A stretch of 64,000 bases of DNA from Shewanella sp. 10N.286.48.A6 (GCF_002873135.1 NZ_MCVI01000001.1:129565-193564), one strand, 5' to 3'; shown: positions 15,305-26,807, counted from the first letter of the stretch. Numbers and translations: made by a program. The notes: generated by a model from the sequence alone, not told the origin.

Positions 15305-18300
15305 CTAGCGAAGCAGTGACAGTAAATCATCTGCATTACCTGTCCACTGGCTTTTAGCGCTGCCTGCAAGAATGCTATCAGCTAGGCTTTGTTTGTGCTG
15401 CTGCATCTCTTGAATTTTTTCTTCTACCGTCCCTTGGGCAATCAGTTTATACACAAATACAGGGTTGAGCTGACCGATACGGTGCGCCCTATCTGTGGCT
15501 TGCTTTTCGGCAGCCGGGTTCCACCATGGGTCAAAATGGATCACGGTATCGGCGGCGGTTAAATTAAGCCCTGTGCCGCCCGCTTTTAGGCTAATCAAAA
15601 ACACCGGAATTTCACCTTCTTGGAAGGCGTCAATTTCAACCTGACGGTTACGGGTTTGCCCTGTAAGCTTGCTATAGCTTATACCTAAATCAATCAACTC
15701 TTGCTCAATTAGCGCCAACATACCGGTAAACTGGCTGAAAATAAGGATTTTACGGCCCTCTTCAACCATCTCGGGTACATTTTCAGTCAACCAAGTGAGT
15801 TTGGCGTTATCTTTGACGTACTGCGCTTGCTCTAGCTTCACTAAGCGTGGATCACAACAGGCTTGGCGTAGTTTAAGCAATGCATCTAAAAACTCAATGT
15901 GACTGCTTGATACACCTTGTTTAGCAAACAATTCACGTAATTTTTTCTCCATCACTAAACGGATACTTTCATATAAATTACGCTGATCTTTTTCTAACTC
16001 TAAGGTTTGAATGATTATGGTTTTTTCTGGTAGCTCCGACATTACTTCGCTTTTGGTGCGGCGCAGTAAAAACGGCGCAATACGATTGAGCAATATCGCC
16101 GATTTTTCAGTATCAGCTTGCTTTTCAATCGGGCCTCTAAATTCTTTATTAAAGTAATTATGCTGACCTAATAATCCCGGTAAACAAAAATCCATTAGTG
16201 ATTTTAACTCGCCTAAATGGTTTTCAAGTGGCGTACCTGATAAGCATAATCTAAATTGGCCTTTGAAGGTTTTAAGCGCTTGAGTGACTTTTGCTTGGGC
16301 ATTTTTAATCTGCTGTGCTTCATCTAAAATAATATGCTCAAAGCTGTATTCGCTATAGAACAATTCATCACGCAAGATCAAAGGATAAGTGGTCACAATC
16401 ACATCGTAATCTGCAATCTGCTCAAGTAATGCCTGACGTTTACTGCCGTGTACCACCAGCACTTTTAAACTTGGGGTAAACTTTTGTGCTTCTTTAAACC
16501 AGTTGCCCACTAAACTGGTGGGACAAACAATTAAACTGGGCCTAAATGCCCGTGGATTAACTGCGCTGCTTTGTTGCTTTGATTGTTTCGCTTTAAGTAA
16601 AAAAGCGAGCGTTTGCAGGGTTTTACCTAGCCCCATATCATCTGCAAGAATACCGCCTAATTGGTATTCTTTTAAGAAACACAGCCAGTCATAACCTTGC
16701 TTTTGATAGTCACGTAAGGTGGCATTAAGCCCTTCTGGCAGCGGCGCTGACTCTATGCCTTTAAACTCGGTAAGTTTATTGGCTAACTGTCTAACGCGCT
16801 CACCATTAAGTAACCGAATATCGCTTTCTGATAACTCATTCAATAAGTCAGCCCGATTGCGAGGGACTTCTAGTTGGTCGCCACCACCACGCTGGAATAA
16901 CTCTTGGATAACCGAAATAAGCGGTTTAATGGTTTTGGCTTTAATCTTCACAAAGCGGCCATTAGGCCCTGGCAGAATGAGCTCCTGCTCGTCATCTGGC
17001 TCGCCATTTTGCTGCAGCCAACGGGCAACTAAACTTAATAAAGGTACACTTTGGCCATCAATATCAGCATTAAGTGACAGTGAGAACCAGCCGCTGTCTT
17101 CATCATCGTCAAGGTCAACTTCAATGTCGGCTTCAACAATATTAAGGTCAAACTCTGGGGCAAACTCTACGTTATAGCCTAAGTCTTCTAAGGTCATCAC
17201 CCCAAAGGTGGTGAGCTGGGCCCACTCATTCACCATATCAGGCATTAAGCCTAAACTGTAAAAGCTACTGGCATGATTATAAGTCAGCAGGCTGTTATCA
17301 ATAAGTTGCAATTGCAAGCTTTGTAGTATCTGCACCACTTGCGCTTCTTGCTCAGGATCACGATGAATTTGATACTGGACTTTACCTTGCTTAATCAAGG
17401 TGATTTTTTCGCGAGCTAATTTGCCTGACAACAGCATATCGCCATAGCCAAACTGCAGCTGTAATACCGGCTGCATAACTGCGCTGTCGCTTAATTGCAC
17501 CATGGTAAAAGTCAGCTTTGCGACTAATGGCTGCTCAATTTCATAAAATTCAATTTCACTGGGTACAGGGACACTTTTAGGGGAAAAGTGACGCAACATT
17601 TTATCGCTGATATCGTCGACTTTATCTAATGGCACTGGCGGCATTTGTTGCAATAGCTTTAATTTTTCAACGCTTAAGTCAGTATCCAAATGACCAATCT
17701 TTAGATAGTCTAAATCCATAAACATCGGTGGATTGGTGGCAATAAACTCCCAGTTTTCAAGCTCAGGCATGGTCATACTGATTTGCGTATGACGGGTATC
17801 AGTTTCTTGCCAAATAAAGTCTGGGGTTAATGCGCGGGTCATCTGAATTGGGGTGCGGCTTTCTTCCCAAAAGCAACTGCCAAGTTGGATCATCTTATTT
17901 AATGCCAGTGCGCAAATTTCACCTTCAAGATAGATTTTTGAGGCACTTTTTGAAGACGATAATAATAAGCTGATGATTTGGCTATCTTCAGCGTTAATCC
18001 ACCATGGCAGATGATACTTCACATCATTTAACGCAACTTTACTGCCTTTGTTGTACTGCAGTTTTTTGTTTAATTTACTGCGTTTAAACTCAACAAAAAT
18101 ACCATGATGATCGCTTGATAACACAAAGATTATCCGTTCTTTATCTTCATCAACTTCGGTCTGTGTGAGGGTATCTTGCTTATCTAATTGTAAAATCCAT
18201 TGGCTAAGACGCTGCTCTTCAACTGGCTTTTTATCCACTAACGCCAGTAACGCTGCGGCAACGTGCTTACAATTGCTAGCAACAGGGCAAGTACAATGAG

Positions 18301-18535
18301 ATTTCATCACGATTTTATGATTGACATTGACCAAGCTGATGTCTTGACGATAAGGCTCGGTGGCGGTTCCTACCACATAGGATTCAACATTGTGGTTATC
18401 TTGACTGGCGTGAACGTCGAGTACCCGCCCTTCAATCAAATAATTCTGCGCCTTTTGCAGTTGAGTAGATGAAAATAGCTTAGCAACAAGTTCTAAGGTA
18501 ATTTTTATTGGAAGATTAAACAATTTGGCAGACAT
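15305..18535 (-). CDS. SWIM zinc-finger SNF2-family helicase-like ATPase
   Basis: This is a large protein of 1076 residues. A SWIM zinc finger is seen at C81-x-C83 and C89-x-H91. A long central region of unknown fold follows to about residue 590. The SNF2 motor has DDMGLGKT (Walker A, near 640), LDEAQQIKN (Walker B, DEAQ), and a helicase C-lobe ending in RAHRIGQ. Bacterial proteins of this type bind nucleic acid or RNA polymerase-associated DNA and translocate using ATP, but exact targets are mostly unknown. It has no operon partner: the antiporter gene upstream is 165 bases away. A start at ATG 18535 with GGAA ahead is suitable. Confidence 0.88.
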   Translation of the reverse strand: MSAKLFNLPIKITLELVAKLFSSTQLQKAQNYLIEGRVLDVHASQDNHNVESYVVGTATEPYRQDISLVNVNHKIVMKSHCTCPVASNCKHVAAALLALVDKKPVEEQRLSQWILQLDKQDTLTQTEVDEDKERIIFVLSSDHHGIFVEFKRSKLNKKLQYNKGSKVALNDVKYHLPWWINAEDSQIISLLLSSSKSASKIYLEGEICALALNKMIQLGSCFWEESRTPIQMTRALTPDFIWQETDTRHTQISMTMPELENWEFIATNPPMFMDLDYLKIGHLDTDLSVEKLKLLQQMPPVPLDKVDDISDKMLRHFSPKSVPVPSEIEFYEIEQPLVAKLTFTMVQLSDSAVMQPVLQLQFGYGDMLLSGKLAREKITLIKQGKVQYQIHRDPEQEAQVVQILQSLQLQLIDNSLLTYNHASSFYSLGLMPDMVNEWAQLTTFGVMTLEDLGYNVEFAPEFDLNIVEADIEVDLDDDEDSGWFSLSLNADIDGQSVPLLSLVARWLQQNGEPDDEQELILPGPNGRFVKIKAKTIKPLISVIQELFQRGGGDQLEVPRNRADLLNELSESDIRLLNGERVRQLANKLTEFKGIESAPLPEGLNATLRDYQKQGYDWLCFLKEYQLGGILADDMGLGKTLQTLAFLLKAKQSKQQSSAVNPRAFRPSLIVCPTSLVGNWFKEAQKFTPSLKVLVVHGSKRQALLEQIADYDVIVTTYPLILRDELFYSEYSFEHIILDEAQQIKNAQAKVTQALKTFKGQFRLCLSGTPLENHLGELKSLMDFCLPGLLGQHNYFNKEFRGPIEKQADTEKSAILLNRIAPFLLRRTKSEVMSELPEKTIIIQTLELEKDQRNLYESIRLVMEKKLRELFAKQGVSSSHIEFLDALLKLRQACCDPRLVKLEQAQYVKDNAKLTWLTENVPEMVEEGRKILIFSQFTGMLALIEQELIDLGISYSKLTGQTRNRQVEIDAFQEGEIPVFLISLKAGGTGLNLTAADTVIHFDPWWNPAAEKQATDRAHRIGQLNPVFVYKLIAQGTVEEKIQEMQQHKQSLADSILAGSAKSQWTGNADDLLSLLR

Positions 18536-18700
18536 GCATTATTCCATACGAGCAGTAGCAAAAGATGGCTACACAACAACGAGCGTAACCATCCATTCTA
18601 TGGAAGATGCCTGTAAAATTCTACCGTGACATGCGCTTTAATTATTTTTTTTAAGGCTAATATCATAGAGTGCGTAAGCTAATTGATGCTAGCCTTGCAA

Positions 18701-20653
18701 CTAGCCTTGTAATAAGTGCTCTTCAATGGCTTCAATTGCACGGGGTTTTCCTACCACCATCACAATGTCACGGCGCTCAAACACCCAATCATCCGGCGGT
18801 GGACTTATCTCCTCACCTTTACGTCTAACAGCTCGTGCTTCAACACTAAACTGCGACCAGTCAATATCGGTGAGTTTCTTGCCGATAGCATCTGCACCTG
18901 TATCTAACGCCACAGCATGCAGCAGTTCCAAGGTAAAGTCGGTTTCGGCGCCAGTGAAAAAACCATGTAAATATTGGTAGTGATTACGGCGCTCAGACTC
19001 TAAACGTTTAATAATTCTTGGTAGCGGCACGCCACATTTATACAGCACTTGCGACACCAGCATTAAACTGCCTTCGAGCTTTTCTGGAATAACTTGAGTG
19101 GCGCCAGCTTCTGTTAAATTTTCTAATTCAGCATCATCTGTAGTGCGAACAATAATTTTAGTTTCAGGGGCTAATTTACGTGATAATGCTAAGCAGTCTT
19201 CAACTTGCCTTGACTCACCAAAGGTGATCACCACCATGCTGGCTCGGCGAATACCAATTTGCTTTAACAAGCCCATTTTACAGGCATCACCAAAATAGAC
19301 CGGCTCGCCTGCAGCGCGGGCTTCAGAAACACGTTTGGGATCTAAGTCCAGCACCACAAATGGCACCGCTTCGGTTTTTAAAAAACGCGCAATGGTTTGC
19401 CCTACACGGCCATAACCTAATATTAATACCAAGTCGCCATCATCAGGGCTGGGTAAAATGAATTCTTCATCCATTTGATCTTTACTATTGGTTTTACCCT
19501 CAATTTTTGCCGCAATATCAACACAATGCCTGACTAACCAAGGTGCGATGGACATGGATAACACCGCCACCATCACTAAAATGGTACTCATTTGAGTTTC
19601 TAATAGCTGATAATTAACCGCCAAGGCTAATACCACAAAACTGAATTCGCCCACTTGAGCCAAACTGATAGCCGTACTTAATGCCACTTTAAATTGCTCG
19701 CCCCCAAGCTTTAATAAACCAAACACCACTAAGATTTTGGTCATTAACACTGCAATGAGGATTAATAAAATTTGCCACCAAAACTCAACAACAATAGCAA
19801 AATTTAATAGCATACCGATGGAGATAAAAAACAGTCCCATCAGTAAATCTCTAAATGGTCTAATATCCGCTTCTAACTGACGTCGATACTGACTTTCCCC
19901 TAACAGCATCCCCGCTATAAAGGCACCTAACGCCATGGATAATCCCAGCCACTGGGTAAACGCCCCAGTAACTAACACCACCACTAAGGTTGATAATACA
20001 AACAATTCGTTAGAGCGAGAGCGGGCTACTTCATCAAAAATACGCGGTAAAATCCATTTACCAAATGACATCAATGCTAAAAAGGCCAAAATACCAGTGA
20101 ACAGCCCCCAAGCGATTTCAACAGCGCCCATGGCTTCACTGCTAGGAGATAACAAAGGTAATACAATCAGTAGCGGTACCACGGCAATATCTTGAAATAA
20201 CAGCACACTGACAGAGAGCTCGCCATGTCGGCGACGCATCCAGCCTTGATCATTAACCAGTTTTAGCACAATCGCCGTTGATGATAGCGCCACAGCAGAG
20301 CCAATCACCACCGCAGCAACCATATTTTGACCGAATAAGTAGGCGACTAAACCGGCAATTAATGCGGTGAATGTCACCTGAGCACTGCCTAAACCGAATA
20401 CTGTGCGGCGCATAGACCAGAGCTTAGGAACCGAAAACTCTAACCCTAGGCTAAACATCAGCAGCACCACACCCAATTCTGCCACTGAATGCATTTGCGC
20501 TTGAGTAAACCAATGAAAGCCACTAGGCCCGCTGAAAACCCCGGTTAGCAGATAAGCTAAGATTGGCGGTAAACCAACTCGGCGTAACAAAGAAATTGCC
20601 ACAATCGCAATGACTAGCATTGAGAGAATATGGATGAAAATACTGTGCTCCAT
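18701..20653 (-). CDS. Kef/YbaL-type monovalent cation:proton antiporter (CPA2)
   Basis: This 650-residue inner-membrane protein has about twelve helices in residues 5-385 (Na_H_Exchanger fold). A Rossmann RCK/TrkA-N domain starting with GYGRVGQTIARFL lies near 415, and a TrkA-C domain fills about 560-648. This is the layout of KefB, KefC and YbaL. The family exports K+ or other cations in exchange for protons, gated by nucleotide or glutathione ligands on the RCK domain. Which paralogue this is cannot be settled by eye. It is divergent from the GGDEF gene. Confidence 0.87.
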   Translation of the reverse strand: MEHSIFIHILSMLVIAIVAISLLRRVGLPPILAYLLTGVFSGPSGFHWFTQAQMHSVAELGVVLLMFSLGLEFSVPKLWSMRRTVFGLGSAQVTFTALIAGLVAYLFGQNMVAAVVIGSAVALSSTAIVLKLVNDQGWMRRRHGELSVSVLLFQDIAVVPLLIVLPLLSPSSEAMGAVEIAWGLFTGILAFLALMSFGKWILPRIFDEVARSRSNELFVLSTLVVVLVTGAFTQWLGLSMALGAFIAGMLLGESQYRRQLEADIRPFRDLLMGLFFISIGMLLNFAIVVEFWWQILLILIAVLMTKILVVFGLLKLGGEQFKVALSTAISLAQVGEFSFVVLALAVNYQLLETQMSTILVMVAVLSMSIAPWLVRHCVDIAAKIEGKTNSKDQMDEEFILPSPDDGDLVLILGYGRVGQTIARFLKTEAVPFVVLDLDPKRVSEARAAGEPVYFGDACKMGLLKQIGIRRASMVVITFGESRQVEDCLALSRKLAPETKIIVRTTDDAELENLTEAGATQVIPEKLEGSLMLVSQVLYKCGVPLPRIIKRLESERRNHYQYLHGFFTGAETDFTLELLHAVALDTGADAIGKKLTDIDWSQFSVEARAVRRKGEEISPPPDDWVFERRDIVMVVGKPRAIEAIEEHLLQG

Positions 20654-20833
20654 AAAGGCATGTTCTCCGAGTCAATAAAATAACGATTAGATAAACAGTC
20701 TATTAACAAAGTGGCAAATTAACAATAACCTTATGAAAATGGTAAACAAAAAATAACAGGCATAGTTATTGCTTAATAAATTTATCAAACGAATAACAAT
20801 TAGAAACTTGAAATCATCATTGGGATAATAGCT

Positions 20834-21730
20834 ATGGACTACGCAGTAACGTCACAACCATACCCGAAGTTAACTATAAGTAAATCAGAAGCTTATTATA
20901 AAATAACCGATGAAGAACCTAGGCTTAATTTACTGGCAGTGTTACAGCAATTACACTCAAATTTAGACCCTGAAAGCGTTTTTGCCCGCTATGGCAAAAG
21001 CATCGGACAAGTTTTGCCGATCCGCGGCATCCAGCTTAATCACCAATTAAAACTTAATTGGGGTCGTTGCCAGGGACTAAGTATTCAGCGAGTGATCACC
21101 GGTTTTGGTGAGCCCTATAGCATTAAATATTACTTATCTACGCCACTGACACCAAGTCAAACAAGATTGTTAAACACCTTAGAAGAACTGTTCAATCAGC
21201 CATTACATAATGCCTACCAATATGCGCAGATGTCGAACCAAGCGATGTTTGATGCCCTGACTGGGCTAGGTAATCGCTATTATTATCGGCAAAGTATTAA
21301 GAGTGCACTGGCAAGAGCTAACCGAAAACAAGCTGATATTTCTCTGATTGTGCTGGACTTAGATAACTTTAAAAACCTCAATGATCAACATGGTCATAAA
21401 CTGGGGGATACGGTATTAAAAGAGTTTGCTGATTTATTAAATGATGCTATCCGCAATACTGACCAAGCATTTCGAATTGGTGGTGATGAATTTATAATTA
21501 TAGCCCAAGGAAAAGAACATACGATGACACCTTTGTGTGAACGTATTATTGCGGCAATAAATAGCCACCCATTAACCAGTGCATTTAAGGTGCAATGCAG
21601 TATTGGGGTGGCTGAGTTTTTACCACCACAAACCCAAGACAAACTTTATGAAACTGCAGATATGGCGTTGTATGCAGCAAAAGCCGCGGGTAAAAACGGC
21701 TTTAAATTAAGTATGCAAACAAACGCCTAA
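20834..21730 (+). CDS. Soluble GGDEF-domain diguanylate cyclase
   Basis: The protein has 298 residues and no membrane helix. The first 130 residues are an unassigned N-terminal part. Residues 131-295 are a GGDEF domain with FDALTGLGNR (139-148), the intact active site GGDEF at 216-220, and the inhibitory I-site RNTD at 207-210, five residues ahead. It should make cyclic di-GMP from two GTP and be product-inhibited. Cyclic di-GMP commonly promotes biofilm polymers, and a polysaccharide locus lies 5.6 kb away, but no direct link is shown. Its 3' end overlaps that of tilS by 24 bases tail to tail. Confidence 0.9.
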   Translation: MDYAVTSQPYPKLTISKSEAYYKITDEEPRLNLLAVLQQLHSNLDPESVFARYGKSIGQVLPIRGIQLNHQLKLNWGRCQGLSIQRVITGFGEPYSIKYYLSTPLTPSQTRLLNTLEELFNQPLHNAYQYAQMSNQAMFDALTGLGNRYYYRQSIKSALARANRKQADISLIVLDLDNFKNLNDQHGHKLGDTVLKEFADLLNDAIRNTDQAFRIGGDEFIIIAQGKEHTMTPLCERIIAAINSHPLTSAFKVQCSIGVAEFLPPQTQDKLYETADMALYAAKAAGKNGFKLSMQTNA

Positions 21731-23080
21731 CTCGTTATGGCTGGCAAGATAGCGTTTATCAACCCAAAAACCAATGGCGGCAACTAAGGTGTCATTGTAA
21801 AAAATAAGCGGTATTTTATGCCTTTGCCAAGGTGGCACGGCTAGCTCCTGCCAAACTTTTTTAAGCTCACGGCCTTTATCACGAAAATGCGGCTGACAGC
21901 GAATACTGCCTTTGGCGCCAAATGAGATAGTCACTTGCTCCGTTGTCGCTAACCTTAGTCTTACTCCCGTTTGCGTTAAACCAATAGCGCAGTCAGCTAG
22001 CTGATTCATCTGCACGGTTAAACTCAATTGCTTGCCAGTACACAATGACTGAATATTGCCAATCAACTCAACATCATCTGGCTTTTCATTACTAACAGGC
22101 ACCACAAATGCCTTGCCAGCAAAACGCTTTATTGAGTAATCACCACAAAAAATATCCACCTTGGCATCATCAGCGGCATAGATCAGCTGCTGTAAAATTT
22201 GTTCCAGCTGCGATTGAGACGGCAAATTAAACCCTAAAGATTGAATAAAGCCCCGCAGCAACAGGGCTTGCCATTGAGGTGTTTGGTCTGACAATTGCTG
22301 TAATTTAAAAGCGGGCAACTCAAATGGTGTTGCTGTATCAAGCCATGCGGGTAAGCGCGTATCAACTTCATCTTCAATCACTTGCTGCTGCTCAGCGCAT
22401 AATTTAGCACTGCGTGATGCGGTGGTGGCAATACTTGGCCAGCGAGCTTTTAATCTCGGAATGATGTCATGGCGCAGAAAGTTACGGTCAAATTGCTCAT
22501 CTTGATTACTTTCATCTTCAATGTGCTTAAGTTGGTTATCACTGGCAAAAGCTTCAATTTGCTGGCGAGTAACATCAAGTAACGGCCTAACAATCCAACT
22601 TTGATGATTAAATGGCTGCATGGCGCCCATGGCCGCTAAGCCCTTGGGCCCTTGACCACGTTTGAGGGCTAACAGTAAGGTTTCCAGTTGATCATCTTGA
22701 TGATGGGCGGTGAGTAATATATCGCCTTGGTTAAGGTATTTTTTGAAGACGTTATAGCGGGCATCTCTGGCGAGCGCCTCTAAACTTTGCCGCGCAGCTT
22801 TATTAATCGCTACACGTTCTATCTGAATGGGTAACTGATAGTGCTTAGCCTGAGTGAGACAATGATTGACCCAATGCTCTGCATTGTCACTAAGTCCATG
22901 ATGAACATGGACTAATAAGCAAGGGATATTAGGGTGCTGCTGGGCAAACTGGCTTAAACCATAGGCAAGGCATTCAGAATCAACCCCGCCGCTGTAAGCT
23001 AATACTAACTTAGCCTGAGGCTGTGCGTTTAATAGCACTAGCGCATGCGCTTGTATCGCTTTGCAAATATCTACGCTCAA
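21707..23080 (-). CDS. tilS: tRNA(Ile)-lysidine synthase
   Basis: The protein has 457 residues. The N-type ATP pyrophosphatase loop SGGVDS lies at about 29-34, and GQGPKGLAAM with the D/H-rich LTAHHQDDQLETLLLALKRG lies near 120-140. C-terminal TilS domains follow. It converts C34 to lysidine in the tRNA that reads AUA codons, an essential step. The start is TTG at 23080, with GAGG six bases ahead and no in-frame ATG nearby. It is the last gene of the long minus-strand block. Confidence 0.93.
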   Translation of the reverse strand: MSVDICKAIQAHALVLLNAQPQAKLVLAYSGGVDSECLAYGLSQFAQQHPNIPCLLVHVHHGLSDNAEHWVNHCLTQAKHYQLPIQIERVAINKAARQSLEALARDARYNVFKKYLNQGDILLTAHHQDDQLETLLLALKRGQGPKGLAAMGAMQPFNHQSWIVRPLLDVTRQQIEAFASDNQLKHIEDESNQDEQFDRNFLRHDIIPRLKARWPSIATTASRSAKLCAEQQQVIEDEVDTRLPAWLDTATPFELPAFKLQQLSDQTPQWQALLLRGFIQSLGFNLPSQSQLEQILQQLIYAADDAKVDIFCGDYSIKRFAGKAFVVPVSNEKPDDVELIGNIQSLCTGKQLSLTVQMNQLADCAIGLTQTGVRLRLATTEQVTISFGAKGSIRCQPHFRDKGRELKKVWQELAVPPWQRHKIPLIFYNDTLVAAIGFWVDKRYLASHNELGVCLHT

Positions 23081-23144
23081 TGGATGCCTCTATTGCCCAA
23101 ATGGCTCAGCAATGTGAGCCCGAAACCAAAGCCAGTTTGCTAAA

Positions 23145-26100
23145 TTAATTAAACACGATTTTGACGTTTTTAGAGCCCACTAGACTTTCAATTGCCAGCA
23201 TCAGTTCATCGGTTGGATTCACCCGCCATTCATCACCAAGGCGTAATTGGCCTGCTGCTTGTTGCTGCTGATAATTAATGATAACCGGCACACTGCCGTT
23301 TTTCCATGGCGTTAATGCTTGCTCAAATTGCTCAAGCCAAGTTTGATTGATGTCATCAGCAGTAATGTTTATTTCCACTGCATTGGCAAAGTGGCTACGA
23401 GCCTCGCCAATTTCAATGATGTTGCGGGCAGTCATGCGATTGCCACCAGCAAAATCATCAAAGCTGACCTCACCTTCACAGATCAAAATTTTATCTTTTT
23501 CAAGCAAGTGATTAAACTTTTCAAACGCTTCAGTAAATAGCATCACTTCTAAGCGTGAGCTTTTATCATCTAACGTCACCAGCCCCATTTTTGAGCCACG
23601 TTTGGTTACCATCACTCGAGTGGCAATAACTAGCCCCGCGGCCTTCATGGTTTTACCGCGGTCAGTCGGATGGACGTCTTTTAAACGCCCTGAAGTGTAC
23701 TGCTTCAGCTCTTTTAAGTATTGATTTATCGGATGACCTGTAAGGTATAAACCTAAAGTATCACGCTCACCTTCAAGCCAAACTTTATCAGGCCAAGGAG
23801 TACATTCAACAAAGTTTTGTTTATTGTCTTCTGGTTCAGAGTTAAGTAGGCCAAACATATCGTTTTGGCCAATAGCTTCAGCTTTGGCATGCTGGGCCGC
23901 GGCCAAAATCGCTTCTGGTAAGGTGGCAATCATCGCCGCGCGGTGCGGACCTAAACTGTCTAATGCACCGGCGCAAATCAGTTTTTCGATGACGCGTTTA
24001 TTGAGCTTTTTAAGATCAATTCGGGCGCAGAAATCAAATAAATCAATAAATGGTCCGTCTTTTCGGGCATTGAGAATCGATTCCACTGGGCCATCACCAA
24101 CCCCTTTAATCGCACCGATCCCGTAGACAATGTTAAGCTCGTCATCAACGGTAAATTTGAATAAGCCTTTATTCACATCCGGTGGAATAAGCGGTATGCC
24201 CATGCGTTCACATTCATCGACTAAGATAACGATTTTATCTGTGTTATCCATATCTGCTGACATTACCGCCGCCATAAACTCGGCAGGGTAATGGGTTTTA
24301 AGCCATAGGGTCTGATAGGAAACCAGTGCATAGGCAGCTGAGTGAGATTTGTTAAAACCATAACCGGCGAATTTTTCAACCAAGTCGAAGATCTTCATCG
24401 ACAGGTCGCCATCAACACCGTTATTGATAGCCCCCTCTTTAAAGGTGCCGCGCTGCTTTGCCATCTCTTCTGGTTTTTTCTTACCCATTGCACGGCGTAA
24501 CATATCCGCGCCACCTAGGGTATAACCGGCAAGAACCTGGGCAATTTGCATCACTTGTTCTTGATACAAAATAATGCCGTAGGTTGGTTCTAGTAGTTCT
24601 TTTAATGACTCATGTTGATATTTTTCATCTGGATAAGAGACCGCTTCACGGCCATGCTTACGCTCAATAAAGTTATCTACCATGCCTGATTGCAATGGGC
24701 CTGGGCGAAACAGTGCCACAAGTGCAATCATGTCTTCAAAACAATCGGGTTGCAGACGTTTAATCAAATCTTTCATACCACGGGATTCTAACTGGAATAC
24801 CGCTGTGGTTTCATAGCGCTGAAGTAATCTAAACGACTTAGGATCGGTTAAGTCAATGGCCTCAATCCTGACGGGCTCTTTGCCCTGCTTTGCTAGGCGC
24901 GGGTTAATCATTTGCAGCGCCCAATCAATGATGGTCAGGGTTCTTAAGCCTAAGAAATCAAACTTAACTAGCCCTGCGGTTTCTACATCATTTTTATCGA
25001 ATTGCGTTACTGGGTTTAAGCCTTCAGCATCACAATAAAGGGGCGAGAAATCAGTGATAACTGTCGGTGAGATAACCACGCCACCAGCATGCTTACCGGC
25101 ATTACGAGTAACACCTTCAAGTCGTCGACACATGTCAATCAGCTCACGGACATCTTCATCAGCGTTATACGCTTCTGGTAATGATGGCTCCACTTCAAAG
25201 GCTTTGGTCAGAGTCATCCCGGGCTCTGCAGGGATCATTTTTGTTAACCGTTCAACAAAACCATAGGGGTGACCGAGTGCACGGCCAACGTCCCGTACCA
25301 CAGCTTTTGCCGCCATGGTACCAAAGGTAATAATTTGTGATACCGCATCTCGGCCATACAATTCAGCAACGTGATCGATAACTTCATCACGTCTATCCAT
25401 ACAGAAATCGACATCGAAATCAGGCATAGAGACACGTTCTGGGTTTAAGAAACGTTCAAACAGTAAGTCGTACTCTAGTGGGTCAAGATCGGTAATTTTT
25501 AGTGCATATGCCACTAATGAGCCCGCACCAGATCCACGACCCGGTCCAACAGGAATATCGTTATCCTTACCCCATTGAATAAACTCCATTACAATAAGGA
25601 AGTAACCAGGGAAGCCCATTTGGTTAATCACTTTTAGCTCAATATCTAGGCGTTCATCATACTCGGGACGCTTTTCTAAACGTACCTGTTCATCAGGGAA
25701 TAAAAATTCCAGCCGCTCTTCTAGGCCTTTTTCCGACACTTCGACGAGAAAGTCTTCAATGGTCAAATCGCCCGTTGGGAAGTTAGGCAAGAAATATTCG
25801 TGTAAACGTATAGTCACATTACAGCGTTTGGCGATTTCCACACTGTTTGCCAGTGCTGATGGAATATCAGCAAATAACTCACACATTTCTTCTTCTGTGC
25901 GTAAGTATTGTTCTTTACTGTATTTTTTCGGTCTGCGAGGATCAGCTAAAGTAAAACCGTCATGGATCGCCACCCGTATTTCATGGGATTCAAAATCATC
26001 GGCCTTTAAAAAGACCACCTGATTGGTCGCCACAACAGGTAGATTGCGATCAGAAGCTAATTTTACCGCCATGTGCAGATAGCGTTCTTCATCAGCTCTG

Positions 26101-26621
26101 CCAGTTCGCAAAAGCTCTAAAAAGTAACGATCTTCAAAATGGGTTTGATAGAAATTTATCAGCTGATCAACTTGGGTTTGGTTACCTTTTAATAATGCCT
26201 TACCAACATCGCCTTCTTTCGCCCCAGAAATAATCAAAATGCCTTTATTAAACTTAATCAGCCACTCTTGATCGATAACCACTCGCCCATCTATTTGGCC
26301 ACGTAAATAGGCCTCACTGATGAGCTGGGTTAAATTTTGATAACCGTCGTTATCTAAGGCGATGATAGTTAAGGCGCAAAACTCTTTTTCAAAACCTGGG
26401 ACTTTCATCCAAAAATCAGCGCCAACAATCGGCTTGATCCCTGCCCCATGACAGCCACCATAAAACTTTACCAGACCACAAAAGTTATTTTGATCTGTTA
26501 TCGCTAGCGCCCCCATTCCAAGCTCTTCGGCTTTGGCAATAATAGGTTTAACTTTTGCCACGCCATCTGACATGGAAAAATCACTGTGAACGCGAAGATG
26601 AACAAAACGAGGATCGGACAT
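23145..26621 (-). CDS. dnaE: DNA polymerase III alpha subunit
   Basis: This 1158-residue protein is standard size for type I DnaE. The PHP domain opens with [20 protein letters not shown]. The catalytic [14 protein letters not shown] lies near residue 400, and the finger region [18 protein letters not shown] near 705. A helix-hairpin-helix/OB-fold region and the tau-binding tail follow. It is the replicative polymerase of the replisome. No clear ribosome site is seen ahead of ATG 26621. rnhB is 186 bases upstream. The 64-base gap to tilS leaves no room for accA, which often follows dnaE in this class. Confidence 0.97.
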   Translation of the reverse strand: MSDPRFVHLRVHSDFSMSDGVAKVKPIIAKAEELGMGALAITDQNNFCGLVKFYGGCHGAGIKPIVGADFWMKVPGFEKEFCALTIIALDNDGYQNLTQLISEAYLRGQIDGRVVIDQEWLIKFNKGILIISGAKEGDVGKALLKGNQTQVDQLINFYQTHFEDRYFLELLRTGRADEERYLHMAVKLASDRNLPVVATNQVVFLKADDFESHEIRVAIHDGFTLADPRRPKKYSKEQYLRTEEEMCELFADIPSALANSVEIAKRCNVTIRLHEYFLPNFPTGDLTIEDFLVEVSEKGLEERLEFLFPDEQVRLEKRPEYDERLDIELKVINQMGFPGYFLIVMEFIQWGKDNDIPVGPGRGSGAGSLVAYALKITDLDPLEYDLLFERFLNPERVSMPDFDVDFCMDRRDEVIDHVAELYGRDAVSQIITFGTMAAKAVVRDVGRALGHPYGFVERLTKMIPAEPGMTLTKAFEVEPSLPEAYNADEDVRELIDMCRRLEGVTRNAGKHAGGVVISPTVITDFSPLYCDAEGLNPVTQFDKNDVETAGLVKFDFLGLRTLTIIDWALQMINPRLAKQGKEPVRIEAIDLTDPKSFRLLQRYETTAVFQLESRGMKDLIKRLQPDCFEDMIALVALFRPGPLQSGMVDNFIERKHGREAVSYPDEKYQHESLKELLEPTYGIILYQEQVMQIAQVLAGYTLGGADMLRRAMGKKKPEEMAKQRGTFKEGAINNGVDGDLSMKIFDLVEKFAGYGFNKSHSAAYALVSYQTLWLKTHYPAEFMAAVMSADMDNTDKIVILVDECERMGIPLIPPDVNKGLFKFTVDDELNIVYGIGAIKGVGDGPVESILNARKDGPFIDLFDFCARIDLKKLNKRVIEKLICAGALDSLGPHRAAMIATLPEAILAAAQHAKAEAIGQNDMFGLLNSEPEDNKQNFVECTPWPDKVWLEGERDTLGLYLTGHPINQYLKELKQYTSGRLKDVHPTDRGKTMKAAGLVIATRVMVTKRGSKMGLVTLDDKSSRLEVMLFTEAFEKFNHLLEKDKILICEGEVSFDDFAGGNRMTARNIIEIGEARSHFANAVEINITADDINQTWLEQFEQALTPWKNGSVPVIINYQQQQAAGQLRLGDEWRVNPTDELMLAIESLVGSKNVKIVFN

Positions 26622-26807
26622 AGATTATAGTATCTTTGAAATGCGTGATTAAAAGGAAAAAACTGCTAGCCAGATTAACAAACTAACCCCAAATTTAATA
26701 GAACAGATTAGGGCTATCATCGCTAAATAAGCCGATTAAACAGCGCCAATGCCGTAGGCAATACTTGGCAATGCTGTCTAATGCTATATTGTTATAACCA
26801 AAGCGGT

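Noticed and set aside
15284-15312. Short direct repeats of GCGACTA between the TagB-like and SNF2 genes
   Set aside because: There are only two to three short copies, partly in coding sequence, and no flanking target duplication or terminal repeats that would suggest a mobile element.
16719-17177. Long plus-strand frame inside the SNF2 gene (152 codons)
   Set aside because: It is Ser-rich with low complexity and lies opposite a well supported helicase coding region; it is a shadow frame.
18536-18700. Repeated AAGGCTAG words between the antiporter and SNF2 genes
   Set aside because: The possible stem is followed by A rather than T on the minus strand, so it is not a terminator; the repeats are too short to interpret.
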